NCBI GenBank assembly: GCA_964396965.1
Contig: CAYNGD010000004.1
Location: 41,590 to 105,589, forward strand
Source: JABMRW01 sp964396965
Lineage (GTDB): Bacteria > Chloroflexota > Dehalococcoidia > Dehalococcoidales > BS750m-G39
DNA: 64,000 nt
Reading direction: 5' to 3'
Of the stretch, positions 26,626-35,074 are shown one piece after another; position 1 is the stretch's first letter, and each line of letters starts with the position of its first letter. Under the pieces are notes generated by a model that worked only from the letters and a program-made list of their open reading frames with translations, was not told the DNA's origin and ran no database searches. The position numbers were made by a program, and so were the translations under genes.

Positions 26626-28130
26626 GCGCTGCCTTCTGGGTCTGGTTCGGCATTGCCATCTATTTCCTGGTGGGGCTAGGCATCGCCCTGATGGCCCGGC
26701 GGCGGCTGGGGGTGGGGGTAAGCGAGTTCTTCCTGGGCAACCGCAGTATCGGCGGTTTCGTCTCGGCGCTGACCTACAGCGCCACCACCTACAGCGCCTT
26801 TATGATGGTGGGGCTGGCTGGCCTGACCTACCTCACCGGCGTCGGCGCCCTGGGCTTTGAGCTGACCTATCTCTGCGGCATATTCATGATGATCTTCTTC
26901 CTGCCCCGCTTCTGGCTGGTGGGCCGGAAATACGGCTACATCTCGCCGATGGAGCTTCTTAGCGACCGCTACCAGAACAAGGGGGTGGGAGCGACCGCCG
27001 CCATACTGGCCCTGGTCTTTCTGGTTCCCTACGGGGCGGTGCAGCTGTTGGGCATCGGCTACCTGATGAACGGGGTCAGCGGGGGGGCGATACCGGTGGT
27101 GGCCGGCATCGGCATAGCCGTGGTCTGTGCCATCGCCTGGTCTAACATTGCCGGTCTGCGCTCGGTGGCCTGGACCGACGCCTTCCAGGCGCTGGTCATG
27201 ATTGTCACCTCGGCGGCGGTGCTGGGGGTGGTGGTGGTGGCGCTGGGCGGCTTCGGCTCCTTTTTCAGCCGGCTGGAGACAGACACGCCGGGGCTGCTCA
27301 CTGTACCCACGGCGGGGGGATCGTGGAGCATTAACATGTTTATCGGCCTTTCCCTGCCCTGGCTCTTCTTCCTGATATCCAACCCCCAGGTGAGCCAGCG
27401 GCTCTTTATCCCTAAGTCGGTCAGCGCCATGAAGCAGATGATGGGCGGTTTCCTGGTCTTCGGTTTAATCTATACCTTAATTTCGGTCTTGTGGGGTTTC
27501 AGCGCCGTCCTGCTGGTGCCGGGACTGAAGAACGCCGACCTGGCCACCCCCAGTCTGCTGGCGCTGCCCATAATACCCACCGGCCTGGCTATCGTGGTCA
27601 TGCTCGGCATCACCGCCGCCGCCATCTCCACCATAGATTCCATACTGCTCACCCTGTCCTCGGTCTGGGCGCGCGACATCCACAAGGGACTTATCAATCC
27701 CAGGGTCTCCGAGAGGGGAGAGCTGAGGGTAGGGCAGTGGGTTATCCCCATTATGGCTATTATCTCCTTTCTCTTCGCCTGGTGGGTGGCCGGGCAGCCG
27801 GGGGGAGTGCTGAACCTGATGATTGCCCCCCTTTCCGCGGCGGCCTCGGCTGGCCTGCTGATGGCGGTGCCGGCTATCTTCGGCGCCTTCTTCTGGAAGC
27901 GGGCCACCGCCCTGGGGGCGATGGTGAGCTGCATCGCCGGGGCTATCGTGGTGCTGATTTTCCAGGTGAGCGGCTGGCGGCCAATGGGCTGGTGGCCGGG
28001 GACATGGGGTTTTATCGTCTGCGTTATTCTCTTTGTCGTGGTTAGCCTGGCCACCAGGCCGCCCAGGGAGAAGGCGGAGGAGTTTATGAGCTACCTCCAG
28101 CAGGCGCTTAAAAAGGGTAACTTCAGCTAG
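26622..28130 (+). CDS. Sodium:solute symporter (SSS family)
   Basis: This 502-residue integral membrane protein has about 13 helices. Family landmarks are the first helix FWVWFGIAIYFLVGLGIAL, then FLGNRSIGGFVSALTYSATTYSAFM carrying the sodium-site residues, FFLPRFWLVGRKYGY with SPMELLSDRYQN, and the later AAAISTIDSILLTLSSVWARD. Pantothenate, monocarboxylate or amino acid uptake are all possible. It is coupled to the small membrane protein upstream and ends 4 bases into the convergent receiver gene. Confidence 0.92.
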   Translation: MSAAFWVWFGIAIYFLVGLGIALMARRRLGVGVSEFFLGNRSIGGFVSALTYSATTYSAFMMVGLAGLTYLTGVGALGFELTYLCGIFMMIFFLPRFWLVGRKYGYISPMELLSDRYQNKGVGATAAILALVFLVPYGAVQLLGIGYLMNGVSGGAIPVVAGIGIAVVCAIAWSNIAGLRSVAWTDAFQALVMIVTSAAVLGVVVVALGGFGSFFSRLETDTPGLLTVPTAGGSWSINMFIGLSLPWLFFLISNPQVSQRLFIPKSVSAMKQMMGGFLVFGLIYTLISVLWGFSAVLLVPGLKNADLATPSLLALPIIPTGLAIVVMLGITAAAISTIDSILLTLSSVWARDIHKGLINPRVSERGELRVGQWVIPIMAIISFLFAWWVAGQPGGVLNLMIAPLSAAASAGLLMAVPAIFGAFFWKRATALGAMVSCIAGAIVVLIFQVSGWRPMGWWPGTWGFIVCVILFVVVSLATRPPREKAEEFMSYLQQALKKGNFS

Positions 28131-28525
28131 GCTTGGGCTTTAGTCTCCTGCTTCTGGTGCGCCGATAGCATATCGGCCACCAGCTTGGGCAGTTGCCGGG
28201 TATCAATCGGCTTGGAGACATAGCTGTCGCAGCCGGCTTCGATGGCCTTCTCCTCGTCCCCCTTCATGGCGTGGGCGGTGAGGGCGATGATGGGGATGTG
28301 GTTTAGCTGCGAGTCTTTCCTGAGCCTCCTGGCTACCTCCAGGCCGCTCAGCTTGGGCAGCCGGATATCCATCAGCACCAGGTCGGGGTGGTCTATGGTG
28401 GCGATGGCCAGCGCCTCCTCCCCGTCTCTCGCCTTGAGCAGCAGGTAGTTATCCGACCTTAAAATCATCTCAATCAGCCTCATGTTCATCGGGTTGTCCT
28501 CAACGATTAACACCTTATACTTCAT
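28127..28525 (-). CDS. Single-domain response regulator (CheY-like)
   Basis: This 132-residue receiver has acidic residues in VEDNP, phosphoacceptor Asp in LVLMDIRLPKLSG, Thr in ALTAHA and Lys in VSKPID. There is no output domain. The NPMNMRL and ALTAHAMKGDEEK signatures mark the group associated with hybrid or multi-step phosphorelay. It overlaps the GAF kinase upstream by 11 bases and is closely similar to the receiver at 34667-35074. Confidence 0.93.
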   Translation of the reverse strand: MKYKVLIVEDNPMNMRLIEMILRSDNYLLLKARDGEEALAIATIDHPDLVLMDIRLPKLSGLEVARRLRKDSQLNHIPIIALTAHAMKGDEEKAIEAGCDSYVSKPIDTRQLPKLVADMLSAHQKQETKAQA

Positions 28526-29882
28526 GGCTGTTTACCTCCCGGGGAGCCAGGGGCAGGGTAAAGCTGAACCGGCTCCCCTCCCCGTACTGGCTCTCTACCC
28601 AGACCCGCCCGCCATGCTTTCCCACAATCTGTTTGACCACCACCAGCCCCAGCCCGGTGCCGCCGCCACCGTTCGGGGCGTTGTCCAGCTGGCAGAAGGG
28701 CTCGAATATCCTCTCCTGGTCTTCCTTCTTGATGCCGATGCCGTTGTCGGTCACGCTGACCCGGCAGTAGCTGCCGTTTTTAACTGCTTCAATCTCAATC
28801 CTGCCGCCCTCCGGGGTGAAGCGTGAGGAGTTGCTCAGCAGGTTGAAGAAAACCTGCCTCAGCTTGGCCTTATCGGCATAGACCTTGGGCAGGCCTTTCT
28901 CTAGGCTGACGGTGAGGTTATGCCGCCTCGGTTTGAGTATGGGCAGCATGGTGTTTTTTAGCGACTCTATCAGCTCGGCCAGGTCTACCCCGGCCAGCCT
29001 CAGCTCCGCCCGCCCCGACTCTATCTTGGAAAGGTCGAGGACCTGGTCGATAAGGCTGAGCAGGTGGCGGCCGCTGCTTAAGATGTCCTCCAGGCACTGC
29101 CGCTGCTTCTTGTTGACCGGCCCCGGTACTTGGTCCAGCATCAGCTCGGAGAAGCCGATTATGGAGTTTAGCGGGGTGCGCAGCTCGTGGGACATGTTGG
29201 CCAGAAACTCCGACTTGAGCTGGCTGGCCTGCTCCACCTCCCTGGTCTTCTCCAGGAGTTCCCGCTGGTGAGAGCGCAGCTCCTGGTTCTGCTCGTCAAG
29301 CTGGCGGTTTTTCTCCCGCAGCGCCTCGTAAAGCTCGGCGTTCTTGAGGGCCGGGCCCAGCCCTTCGCCGATGGTGTTGAGCAGGTGGATTTCGGCTGAG
29401 TTGAAGCTGTGCAGGTTGTGGCTGGCGATAATCAGGGTGCCGATGACCCGGCCGCTTGACCTGAGGGGGACGGCGGCGATGGACTTCAGCCCCTCCTCCA
29501 TCACCAGGCTGTCGGCCAGCCGGGGGTATTTGGCGGTGTCCTCTATCACCACCGGCATCCCCGATAGAATCAGCCGGCCGGTGATGCTGCCGCCGGTGGA
29601 TAGTTTCTTTAGCTTCTCCAGGAACCTGTTTGATAGCCCCCCGCGGGCGACGGCGCTTATCTCCCCCCTCTGCTCGTTGGCCAGCACTATCGCCCCGCTC
29701 TCCACCCCTATTAACCGTGTCACCCTTTCCAGGGCGTTGCTTAAGACCTGCTCCAGCGCCAGCATCTCGGTGCCGGTCTGGGCTATCTGGTGGAGGATGA
29801 TGAACTCCCTGACCTTTGTCTGCAGGGCACTGAGCAGCTCTATATTTGCTTCCTTCAGGCCCCCGGTTACGCTCTTGGCCAT
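28515..29882 (-). CDS. GAF-domain histidine kinase
   Basis: This 455-residue cytosolic kinase has a GAF domain at about 25-190 (LEQVLSNALERVTRLIGVES, AVPLRSSGRVIGTLIIASH) and a coiled coil at about 190-225. The HisKA box is FLANMSHELRTPLNSIIGFS, with the phospho-His, and the HATPase domain has N, G1 (DNGIGIKKED) and G2 (GTGLGLVVVK) boxes. It sits directly downstream of the six-PAS hybrid kinase and upstream of a free receiver. Its kinase core is a paralogue of the one at 35064-36242. Confidence 0.93.
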   Translation of the reverse strand: MAKSVTGGLKEANIELLSALQTKVREFIILHQIAQTGTEMLALEQVLSNALERVTRLIGVESGAIVLANEQRGEISAVARGGLSNRFLEKLKKLSTGGSITGRLILSGMPVVIEDTAKYPRLADSLVMEEGLKSIAAVPLRSSGRVIGTLIIASHNLHSFNSAEIHLLNTIGEGLGPALKNAELYEALREKNRQLDEQNQELRSHQRELLEKTREVEQASQLKSEFLANMSHELRTPLNSIIGFSELMLDQVPGPVNKKQRQCLEDILSSGRHLLSLIDQVLDLSKIESGRAELRLAGVDLAELIESLKNTMLPILKPRRHNLTVSLEKGLPKVYADKAKLRQVFFNLLSNSSRFTPEGGRIEIEAVKNGSYCRVSVTDNGIGIKKEDQERIFEPFCQLDNAPNGGGGTGLGLVVVKQIVGKHGGRVWVESQYGEGSRFSFTLPLAPREVNSHEV

Positions 29883-29888
29883 ATCGTC

Positions 29889-32800
29889 TCACCCCATAGC
29901 TACCGGCGCTGCCGGTGTCTGGTTAAGGGCGCGGTTTATCATCTTTTTCAGCACCTCAATATCGATGGGCTTGGTGATGTGGGCCGCCTTAGATTTCTCC
30001 AGAAATTCGCGGGTGGTGCCTTCCATGACATCGCCGGTGATGAACATTACCCTCCGCGTCAGCGCCGGCACCGTTTTTTCAATGTGGTGGTAGAGCTCGA
30101 TGCCGCTCATGCCCGGTAGTTTGATGTCCAGCAGGATGAGACTGTACCTTTTTGTCTTGAGCCTCTCCAGGGTGGCATCGGCGTTGTTTATCGTTTCTAC
30201 GGAGTGTCCCCACGCGGTCAGCAGGCGGCTTAAGAAGGTGAGTATCGCCTTCTCATCGTCCACCACCAGTATCTTGGCCCCCCGGGACTTCTGGGGCTCT
30301 TTCCTGGTCTCTTCGGCTTTGCCTGTCTGGACGGTATCGGCCACTACGGGCAGTTCAATAACGAAGGTCGCTCCCTTGCCCAGCTTGCTCCGGGCGTATA
30401 TCCGGCCCTGGTGCTGGGTGATGATGCTGTGGCAGATGCTCAGGCCCAGTCCGGTCCCCTTGCCCACCTCTTTGGTGGTGAAGAAGGGATTGAATATCTT
30501 GTCCAGGTTTTCCGGGCTGACGCCGGTGCCGTCATCGGTGAAGGAGGCCCGGATGCTGCCATTTACCTCTTCCGTCTTGACTATCAACTTGCCCCGGTTG
30601 TGTGCCTTGGTAATGAAGTGTTCGGCGTTGAGGACGATGTTGAGGAATACCTGCTGGAGCTGGCCAGCATCGGCTATGGTGAGAGGCAGTTCGGGGGCCA
30701 GCTGGGCTTCAACCTTGATGTTGTTCACCTTCATCTCGTAGGCGCGGAGTTCCAGGACCCTGTTTATGATTTCATTGATGTTCACGTGTTCACGCCCCGT
30801 TTTACGCTGGTGGGCGAAGACGAGCAGGTTTTCCACAATCTTGGCCACCCGCTGGGCTTCACTGTGAATTACCTGAAGGTCCTGCTTGATGTCATCGGGG
30901 ATATCCCGGCTGAGTAGCAGGTGGGAGAAACCGATGACGCCGGTGAGAGGGTTGTTTATCTCGTGGGCGACGCCGGCAGCCAGCTGGCCGATTGAGGCCA
31001 GTCTGCCGGCCAGGTTGAGTTCCTGCTCGAGTTGCTTCTCCCTTTCCTCCGCCTGCCGGCGTTCGGTGATGTCCCGGCTGATGGTGATGAGGCCCCTCAC
31101 GTTGCCCGAAGCATCCTTTATTACGTTGGTGCTCAGCTCGGCAGGAAACTCGGTGCCGTCCGCTTTACGCAGGGTGTATTCCTGGCTTCTGATTAGCCCC
31201 TCTTTGATAACTTTCTGCATGTTGTCGGCCATTTTATTATGGTCGCTTTGGACAACACAATCAAAGCAGCTTTTGCCCAGGAGCTCGTCACCGGAAGCGT
31301 AGCCAATCATCTGGGCGGCTCTTTCGTTTACCTTGAGGACAATGCCCTCCAGGGTGGTCACGACTATGCCGTCGGTGACCGATTCAAACATCCTCTCCAG
31401 CCTCTCCTGACTGTGTTGCAGCTCCTCCTCGGTGGCCCTTAGCTCTTCGTTAATCGCCCTTAGTTCCTCGTTCTGGGCATCCAGTTGCTCGTTCTTTTCC
31501 TGAAGCTGCTGTTCCATCTGCTTGCGCTCGGTGATATCGCGAAAGATGCCCTGGGTGGCTACCACCTTGTCCCCAATAAAACGCGGTGCGGCGCTCCCCT
31601 CGACCAGAATCTTTCGACCATCTTTGGTCAAAAAGGTGGCCTGTACGTTGTGGACGGGCTCTCCCTCAATAACCCTGGCAAACAGTTCCTGGCAGTGCGG
31701 CAGGGAGTCGGGGTGGATAACTTTAAATAAATTCAGCTTGGGCAGGTCGGCCTGGTTATAGCCCAGCGTGTCCAGCCAGGCCTGGTTGACGAAGTTGATG
31801 CTGCCGTCAAGGGCGACGCTCTGTATCATATCGTGGGCCCCCTCAATCACCGTCCGGTATCTCTCTTCGCTCTCCCGCAGGGCGTCTTCCGCCTGCTTGC
31901 GACTGGTGATATTACGAAAGATGCCCCGGGTGTTAACCGGTTTGCCTCCCTCAAACCGGCAGCTGGCATTTCCTTCTAGTGTGATTGCTCTACCATCCTT
32001 GGTTACAAAGACAACCTCTATATTTTTTATTTTTTCGCCGGATATAACCCTTTGAAAAATTTCAACACATTTCTTTTTATAATGAGGGTGGATTATATCA
32101 ACTAACCTAAGATTAGCTATCTCCTCATCGCTATATCCGAGTTCCTTCCTCCATGCCGTATTTACATATAGGAAGTGACCATCGGTCTTAACTGCCTGTA
32201 TAAGGTCATTGGCATTCTCGAATAAGTCACGGTACTGCTCCTCATTCTCTCGCAGTGCCTGTTCTGCTTTTTTGCGTTCGGTGATATCCCGGCAGACGCA
32301 GAAGATGAGCTTCTGGCCGGCGAACATGGCCCCGTTGGTGCTGATTTCGACGTCATAAACGCTGCCATCTTTACGTCGGTGCTGTGTCTCGAAGTGGTCG
32401 CCAGCCTCATCTACGGTTCGTATCATTTCCAGCACTTGCTCACGTGGGTACAGGTATTCCCAGTCCCACACGTGGAGTTCAGCCGTCTCCTCCGGGGTAT
32501 AGCCCAGCATCTCGGCGAACCGCCGGTTGGCCTCATAGACCTTGCCGTCCTGGTCGAGGACGACGATGCCGTCCCGGGACTGGTCAATCAGTATACGCCG
32601 CCAGGTGGCTTCGTCAGCCAGCGCCTGCTCCGCCTTTTTGCGCTCGGTGATGTTCCTGGTTATCTCAAGGCAGGAGACAATATTCCCCTGGGCATCTCTG
32701 ATGGGATTGGCCGTGTTTTCCCAGAAAGTGACCTCCCCTGAAGGTGTTACCACCTTCCTCTCTGCGGTATGGGACTGACCGTCCTTGAAGGCTTCGGCTA

Positions 32801-33389
32801 CTGGACAACCCAGGCACACATCGTCGTTATTTTCGTAGGCGCGGTAGCATTTGTTACCTATCTGGTCACCGAAATAGCTTTTCACGACTTCGTTATGGTA
32901 GATAATGTTATAGTCTTTATCCTGTATGGTGAGGCCGCATTCTAGAGAATCTATTACCGACTGCAGCTTGTTCTTCTCAGCTTGGAGGGCTTCGTCTATC
33001 CTTTTGCGCTCGGTGATATCGCGTATGATTACCTCATCGGCAGGGCGCCCATCGTATTCGGTCAGGGCGGCGTTTATCTCAATATCCCGTGTTTCCCCGT
33101 TCTTGATTAGAGCCTTAATCTCATAAATGGGGGGCACCTTTTTGCCGGCCATCCTGGTCTGGTACCTGGCTAGGGTCAGTTTCTGGGACTCGGGGGTGAG
33201 CAGCTTGGTGAAGGGCATACCCAGCAGTTCCTCTTTATCGTAGCCGCATATGCCGGACAGCGCCGTGTTTACCAGCTTGAGGACCCCGTCCTGAATGATG
33301 GCTATACCATCAGCGGCATGCTCGACAAGCCTTAAATACTTGTCTCCGGCCAGCCCTTCCAGGCTGGCTTTCTTTTTGGTCGTCACCAT
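29889..33389 (-). CDS. Hybrid histidine kinase with six PAS domains and a receiver
   Basis: A 1166-residue soluble sensor. Six PAS/PAC units run in tandem to about residue 785; their ends are marked by IIRDITERK, EITRNITERK, CRDITERK, FRNITSRK, FRDITERK and SRDITERR. A coiled coil rich in Glu and Gln lies between the fifth and sixth. HisKA (VAHEINNPLTGVIGFSHLLL), HATPase (TDDGTGVSPEN, GKGTGLGLSICH) and a C-terminal receiver (ILVVDDEK, LLDIKLPGMSG, ITKPID) follow. PAS 2 contains a cluster of Cys (NKCYRAYENNDDVCLGCPVAE) that could bind metal or sense redox. No membrane helix is present, so the cues are probably cytosolic. Confidence 0.94.
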   Translation of the reverse strand: MVTTKKKASLEGLAGDKYLRLVEHAADGIAIIQDGVLKLVNTALSGICGYDKEELLGMPFTKLLTPESQKLTLARYQTRMAGKKVPPIYEIKALIKNGETRDIEINAALTEYDGRPADEVIIRDITERKRIDEALQAEKNKLQSVIDSLECGLTIQDKDYNIIYHNEVVKSYFGDQIGNKCYRAYENNDDVCLGCPVAEAFKDGQSHTAERKVVTPSGEVTFWENTANPIRDAQGNIVSCLEITRNITERKKAEQALADEATWRRILIDQSRDGIVVLDQDGKVYEANRRFAEMLGYTPEETAELHVWDWEYLYPREQVLEMIRTVDEAGDHFETQHRRKDGSVYDVEISTNGAMFAGQKLIFCVCRDITERKKAEQALRENEEQYRDLFENANDLIQAVKTDGHFLYVNTAWRKELGYSDEEIANLRLVDIIHPHYKKKCVEIFQRVISGEKIKNIEVVFVTKDGRAITLEGNASCRFEGGKPVNTRGIFRNITSRKQAEDALRESEERYRTVIEGAHDMIQSVALDGSINFVNQAWLDTLGYNQADLPKLNLFKVIHPDSLPHCQELFARVIEGEPVHNVQATFLTKDGRKILVEGSAAPRFIGDKVVATQGIFRDITERKQMEQQLQEKNEQLDAQNEELRAINEELRATEEELQHSQERLERMFESVTDGIVVTTLEGIVLKVNERAAQMIGYASGDELLGKSCFDCVVQSDHNKMADNMQKVIKEGLIRSQEYTLRKADGTEFPAELSTNVIKDASGNVRGLITISRDITERRQAEEREKQLEQELNLAGRLASIGQLAAGVAHEINNPLTGVIGFSHLLLSRDIPDDIKQDLQVIHSEAQRVAKIVENLLVFAHQRKTGREHVNINEIINRVLELRAYEMKVNNIKVEAQLAPELPLTIADAGQLQQVFLNIVLNAEHFITKAHNRGKLIVKTEEVNGSIRASFTDDGTGVSPENLDKIFNPFFTTKEVGKGTGLGLSICHSIITQHQGRIYARSKLGKGATFVIELPVVADTVQTGKAEETRKEPQKSRGAKILVVDDEKAILTFLSRLLTAWGHSVETINNADATLERLKTKRYSLILLDIKLPGMSGIELYHHIEKTVPALTRRVMFITGDVMEGTTREFLEKSKAAHITKPIDIEVLKKMINRALNQTPAAPVAMG

Positions 33390-33431
33390 TTTAAGCTTTA
33401 CCTCCCTTTCTGGAACTGGTTGCTGCGTCTT

Positions 33432-33821
33432 TCAGGAGGCGGTGGTGCAGAGGGGTGATATGTATTGTCTGACTTTATCCAGCAGGTCCTCCGGGTTGAA
33501 GGGCTTGGTGATATAGGCAGCGGCGCCCATCTCCTGGCTGAGCTGGCGGTTGAGCTCATGGCCGACGCCGGTGAGCATGACCACGGGGATGGCCTTGGTT
33601 TGCTCGTTGTTCTTGATGGCGTAGCAGGCGGTGTAGCCGTCCAGCTTGGGCATCAGGATGTCCATCAGCACCAAGTCGGGCTTTTCGGTGTAGGTGATGT
33701 TGACCGCTTCCTCGCCGTTGCTGGCTTCTAGGACGGTGAACTCGGGCTCGAGGATATCCTTTACCAGCAGCCTGATGTAGAGTTCGTCATCGGCGACCAG
33801 TATCCTTTGCTTGTTTTCCAT
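33432..33821 (-). CDS. Single-domain response regulator
   Basis: The 129-residue receiver shows VADDE, phosphoacceptor Asp in LVLMDILMPKLDGYTA, MLTGVG and Lys in ITKPFNPEDL. There is no output domain. It is the first gene of the run that continues into the six-PAS hybrid kinase 42 bases downstream, and is its probable partner. Confidence 0.92.
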   Translation of the reverse strand: MENKQRILVADDELYIRLLVKDILEPEFTVLEASNGEEAVNITYTEKPDLVLMDILMPKLDGYTACYAIKNNEQTKAIPVVMLTGVGHELNRQLSQEMGAAAYITKPFNPEDLLDKVRQYISPLCTTAS

Positions 33822-33932
33822 TGTCCTGTCTCCTTCCCTGTTTTTTGGCTCTGGTGATATACTAGCGCCGGCGCCGTCAAAAACTCATAAAATGGGGATA
33901 AGATGTCCATCAGGGGGGAGTCAGAAAAGCAT

Positions 33933-33967
33933 TAAAGCCGCCCGCTTTAAGCGGGCGGCTTCGCTTT
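33933..33967 (-). terminator. Intrinsic terminator of the OmpR-regulator operon
   Basis: GCCGCCCGC pairs with GCGGGCGGC around a TTTAA loop. On the minus strand a T-rich stretch (TTTAATGCTTTT) follows. It lies about 25 bases past the stop of the regulator gene ending at 33991 and separates the two signalling operons. The plus strand also carries T residues, so it may work both ways. Confidence 0.8.
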
Positions 33968-33990
33968 TGGGGAAGGTTGGGGGTATATGT

Positions 33991-34713
33991 CTAGCTGTGG
34001 TTAGGGGAACGGCGGTTGAACATATAGCCGAAGCCGGGGCGGTTGAGGATATAGCGGGGCTGCGCCGGGTCCGGCTCCAGCTTGCGGCGAAGCTGCCAGA
34101 TGCAGGTGCGCAGCAGGTCGACATCGTCAGAGTATTCCTGCCCCCACACCTGGCTGAGGATTTCCTTGGGTTTGGTAAAACGGCCGGCTCTGGTCAGCAG
34201 GTAGTGTACCAGGTTGAACTCGGTGGGGGTCAGCCTTACCTCCTGGCCGTCCCTGAAGACCCTCTGTTCGGCCAGGTTTATCCTGAGCAGCTGGTCGGCG
34301 AACTCTATCTGGTCCCGGGCCTGGTAGAGCTCGGCGCGGCGGAAGATGGCCTGTACCCGGGCGGCCAACTCGGCCATCCCCACCGGCTTGGTGCAGTAGT
34401 CGTCGGCGCCGTGGTTGAGCGCCTGGACGATGTCGTCCTCGCTCTCCTTGATGGTCATCATGATGATGGGCACCTTGGATATCTGGCGGATGCGCTGCAG
34501 CACCTCCCAGCCGTCGATATCGGGCAGGACGATATCGAGTATGACCAGGTCCGGTTGCTGGCGGCGCAGCATGGCGATGCCGTCGTAGCCGGTGTAGGCC
34601 TTGAGGACCTCTATCTCAAACCGGCTCAGGTTGTGCTCGATGAGCCTGACCAGCAGGACGTCATCGTCAATGACCAGCACCTTTTTTAGTTTCTTTTCCG
34701 TTTCCTGTACCAA
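33991..34713 (-). CDS. OmpR/PhoB-family response regulator
   Basis: The receiver of this 240-residue protein has IDDDVLL, Asp in LVILDIVLPDIDGWE, MMTIKE and Lys in CTKPVG. The winged helix is complete (LTPTEFNLVHYLLTRAG, then LRTCIWQLRRKLEP and YILNRPGFGYMF). It is the only DNA-binding output in this minus-strand cluster, so it may be the transcriptional end of the phosphorelay. Its start overlaps the preceding receiver gene by 47 bases; the later in-frame start codons are not better supported. Confidence 0.93.
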   Translation of the reverse strand: MVQETEKKLKKVLVIDDDVLLVRLIEHNLSRFEIEVLKAYTGYDGIAMLRRQQPDLVILDIVLPDIDGWEVLQRIRQISKVPIIMMTIKESEDDIVQALNHGADDYCTKPVGMAELAARVQAIFRRAELYQARDQIEFADQLLRINLAEQRVFRDGQEVRLTPTEFNLVHYLLTRAGRFTKPKEILSQVWGQEYSDDVDLLRTCIWQLRRKLEPDPAQPRYILNRPGFGYMFNRRSPNHS

Positions 34714-35074
34714 GGTATCTCCTTACCGTGCTGATGAACTGCTCGACGTTAATGGGTTTGGCGATGTAGCCGTTACAGCCGGTCTTCAGTATCTTTTCCT
34801 TGTCTCCCTTCATGGCGTAGGCCGTCAGCGCCAGGATGACGGTCTTTTGGGCCGCCTCTCCGGCCCTGATTATCCTGACCAGGGTCATGCCGTCAATATC
34901 GGGCAGTTGCACGTCCATCAGGATGAGGTCGGGGAGGCCGGTTTTAATCTGGTTCAGCGCCTCCCAGCCGGTGGTGGCTCCAATCACGTTATAGCCCTCC
35001 GCCTCCAGGACATGCTGGGCCAGCCTCATGTTCATGAAGTCGTCCTCTACCAGCAGTATCGTCTTATTGGACAT
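34667..35074 (-). CDS. Single-domain response regulator
   Basis: This 135-residue receiver begins MSNKTILLVEDDFMNMRLA. It has Asp in LILMDVQLPDIDG, ALTAYAMKGDKEK and Lys in IAKPIN. It is closely similar to the receiver at 28127-28525, and both follow a similar kinase. ATG 35074 is chosen; the longer frame to 35302 only reads antiphase kinase sequence. It overlaps the upstream kinase by 11 bases and the OmpR gene by 47. Confidence 0.92.
   Translation of the reverse strand: MSNKTILLVEDDFMNMRLAQHVLEAEGYNVIGATTGWEALNQIKTGLPDLILMDVQLPDIDGMTLVRIIRAGEAAQKTVILALTAYAMKGDKEKILKTGCNGYIAKPINVEQFISTVRRYLGTGNGKETKKGAGH

Noticed and set aside
32162..33126. CRISPR-like or tandem DNA repeats in the six-PAS kinase gene
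   Set aside because: The recurring CGGTGATATC-type sequences encode the repeated RDITERK end of PAS units; they are protein-level repeats of different spacing.
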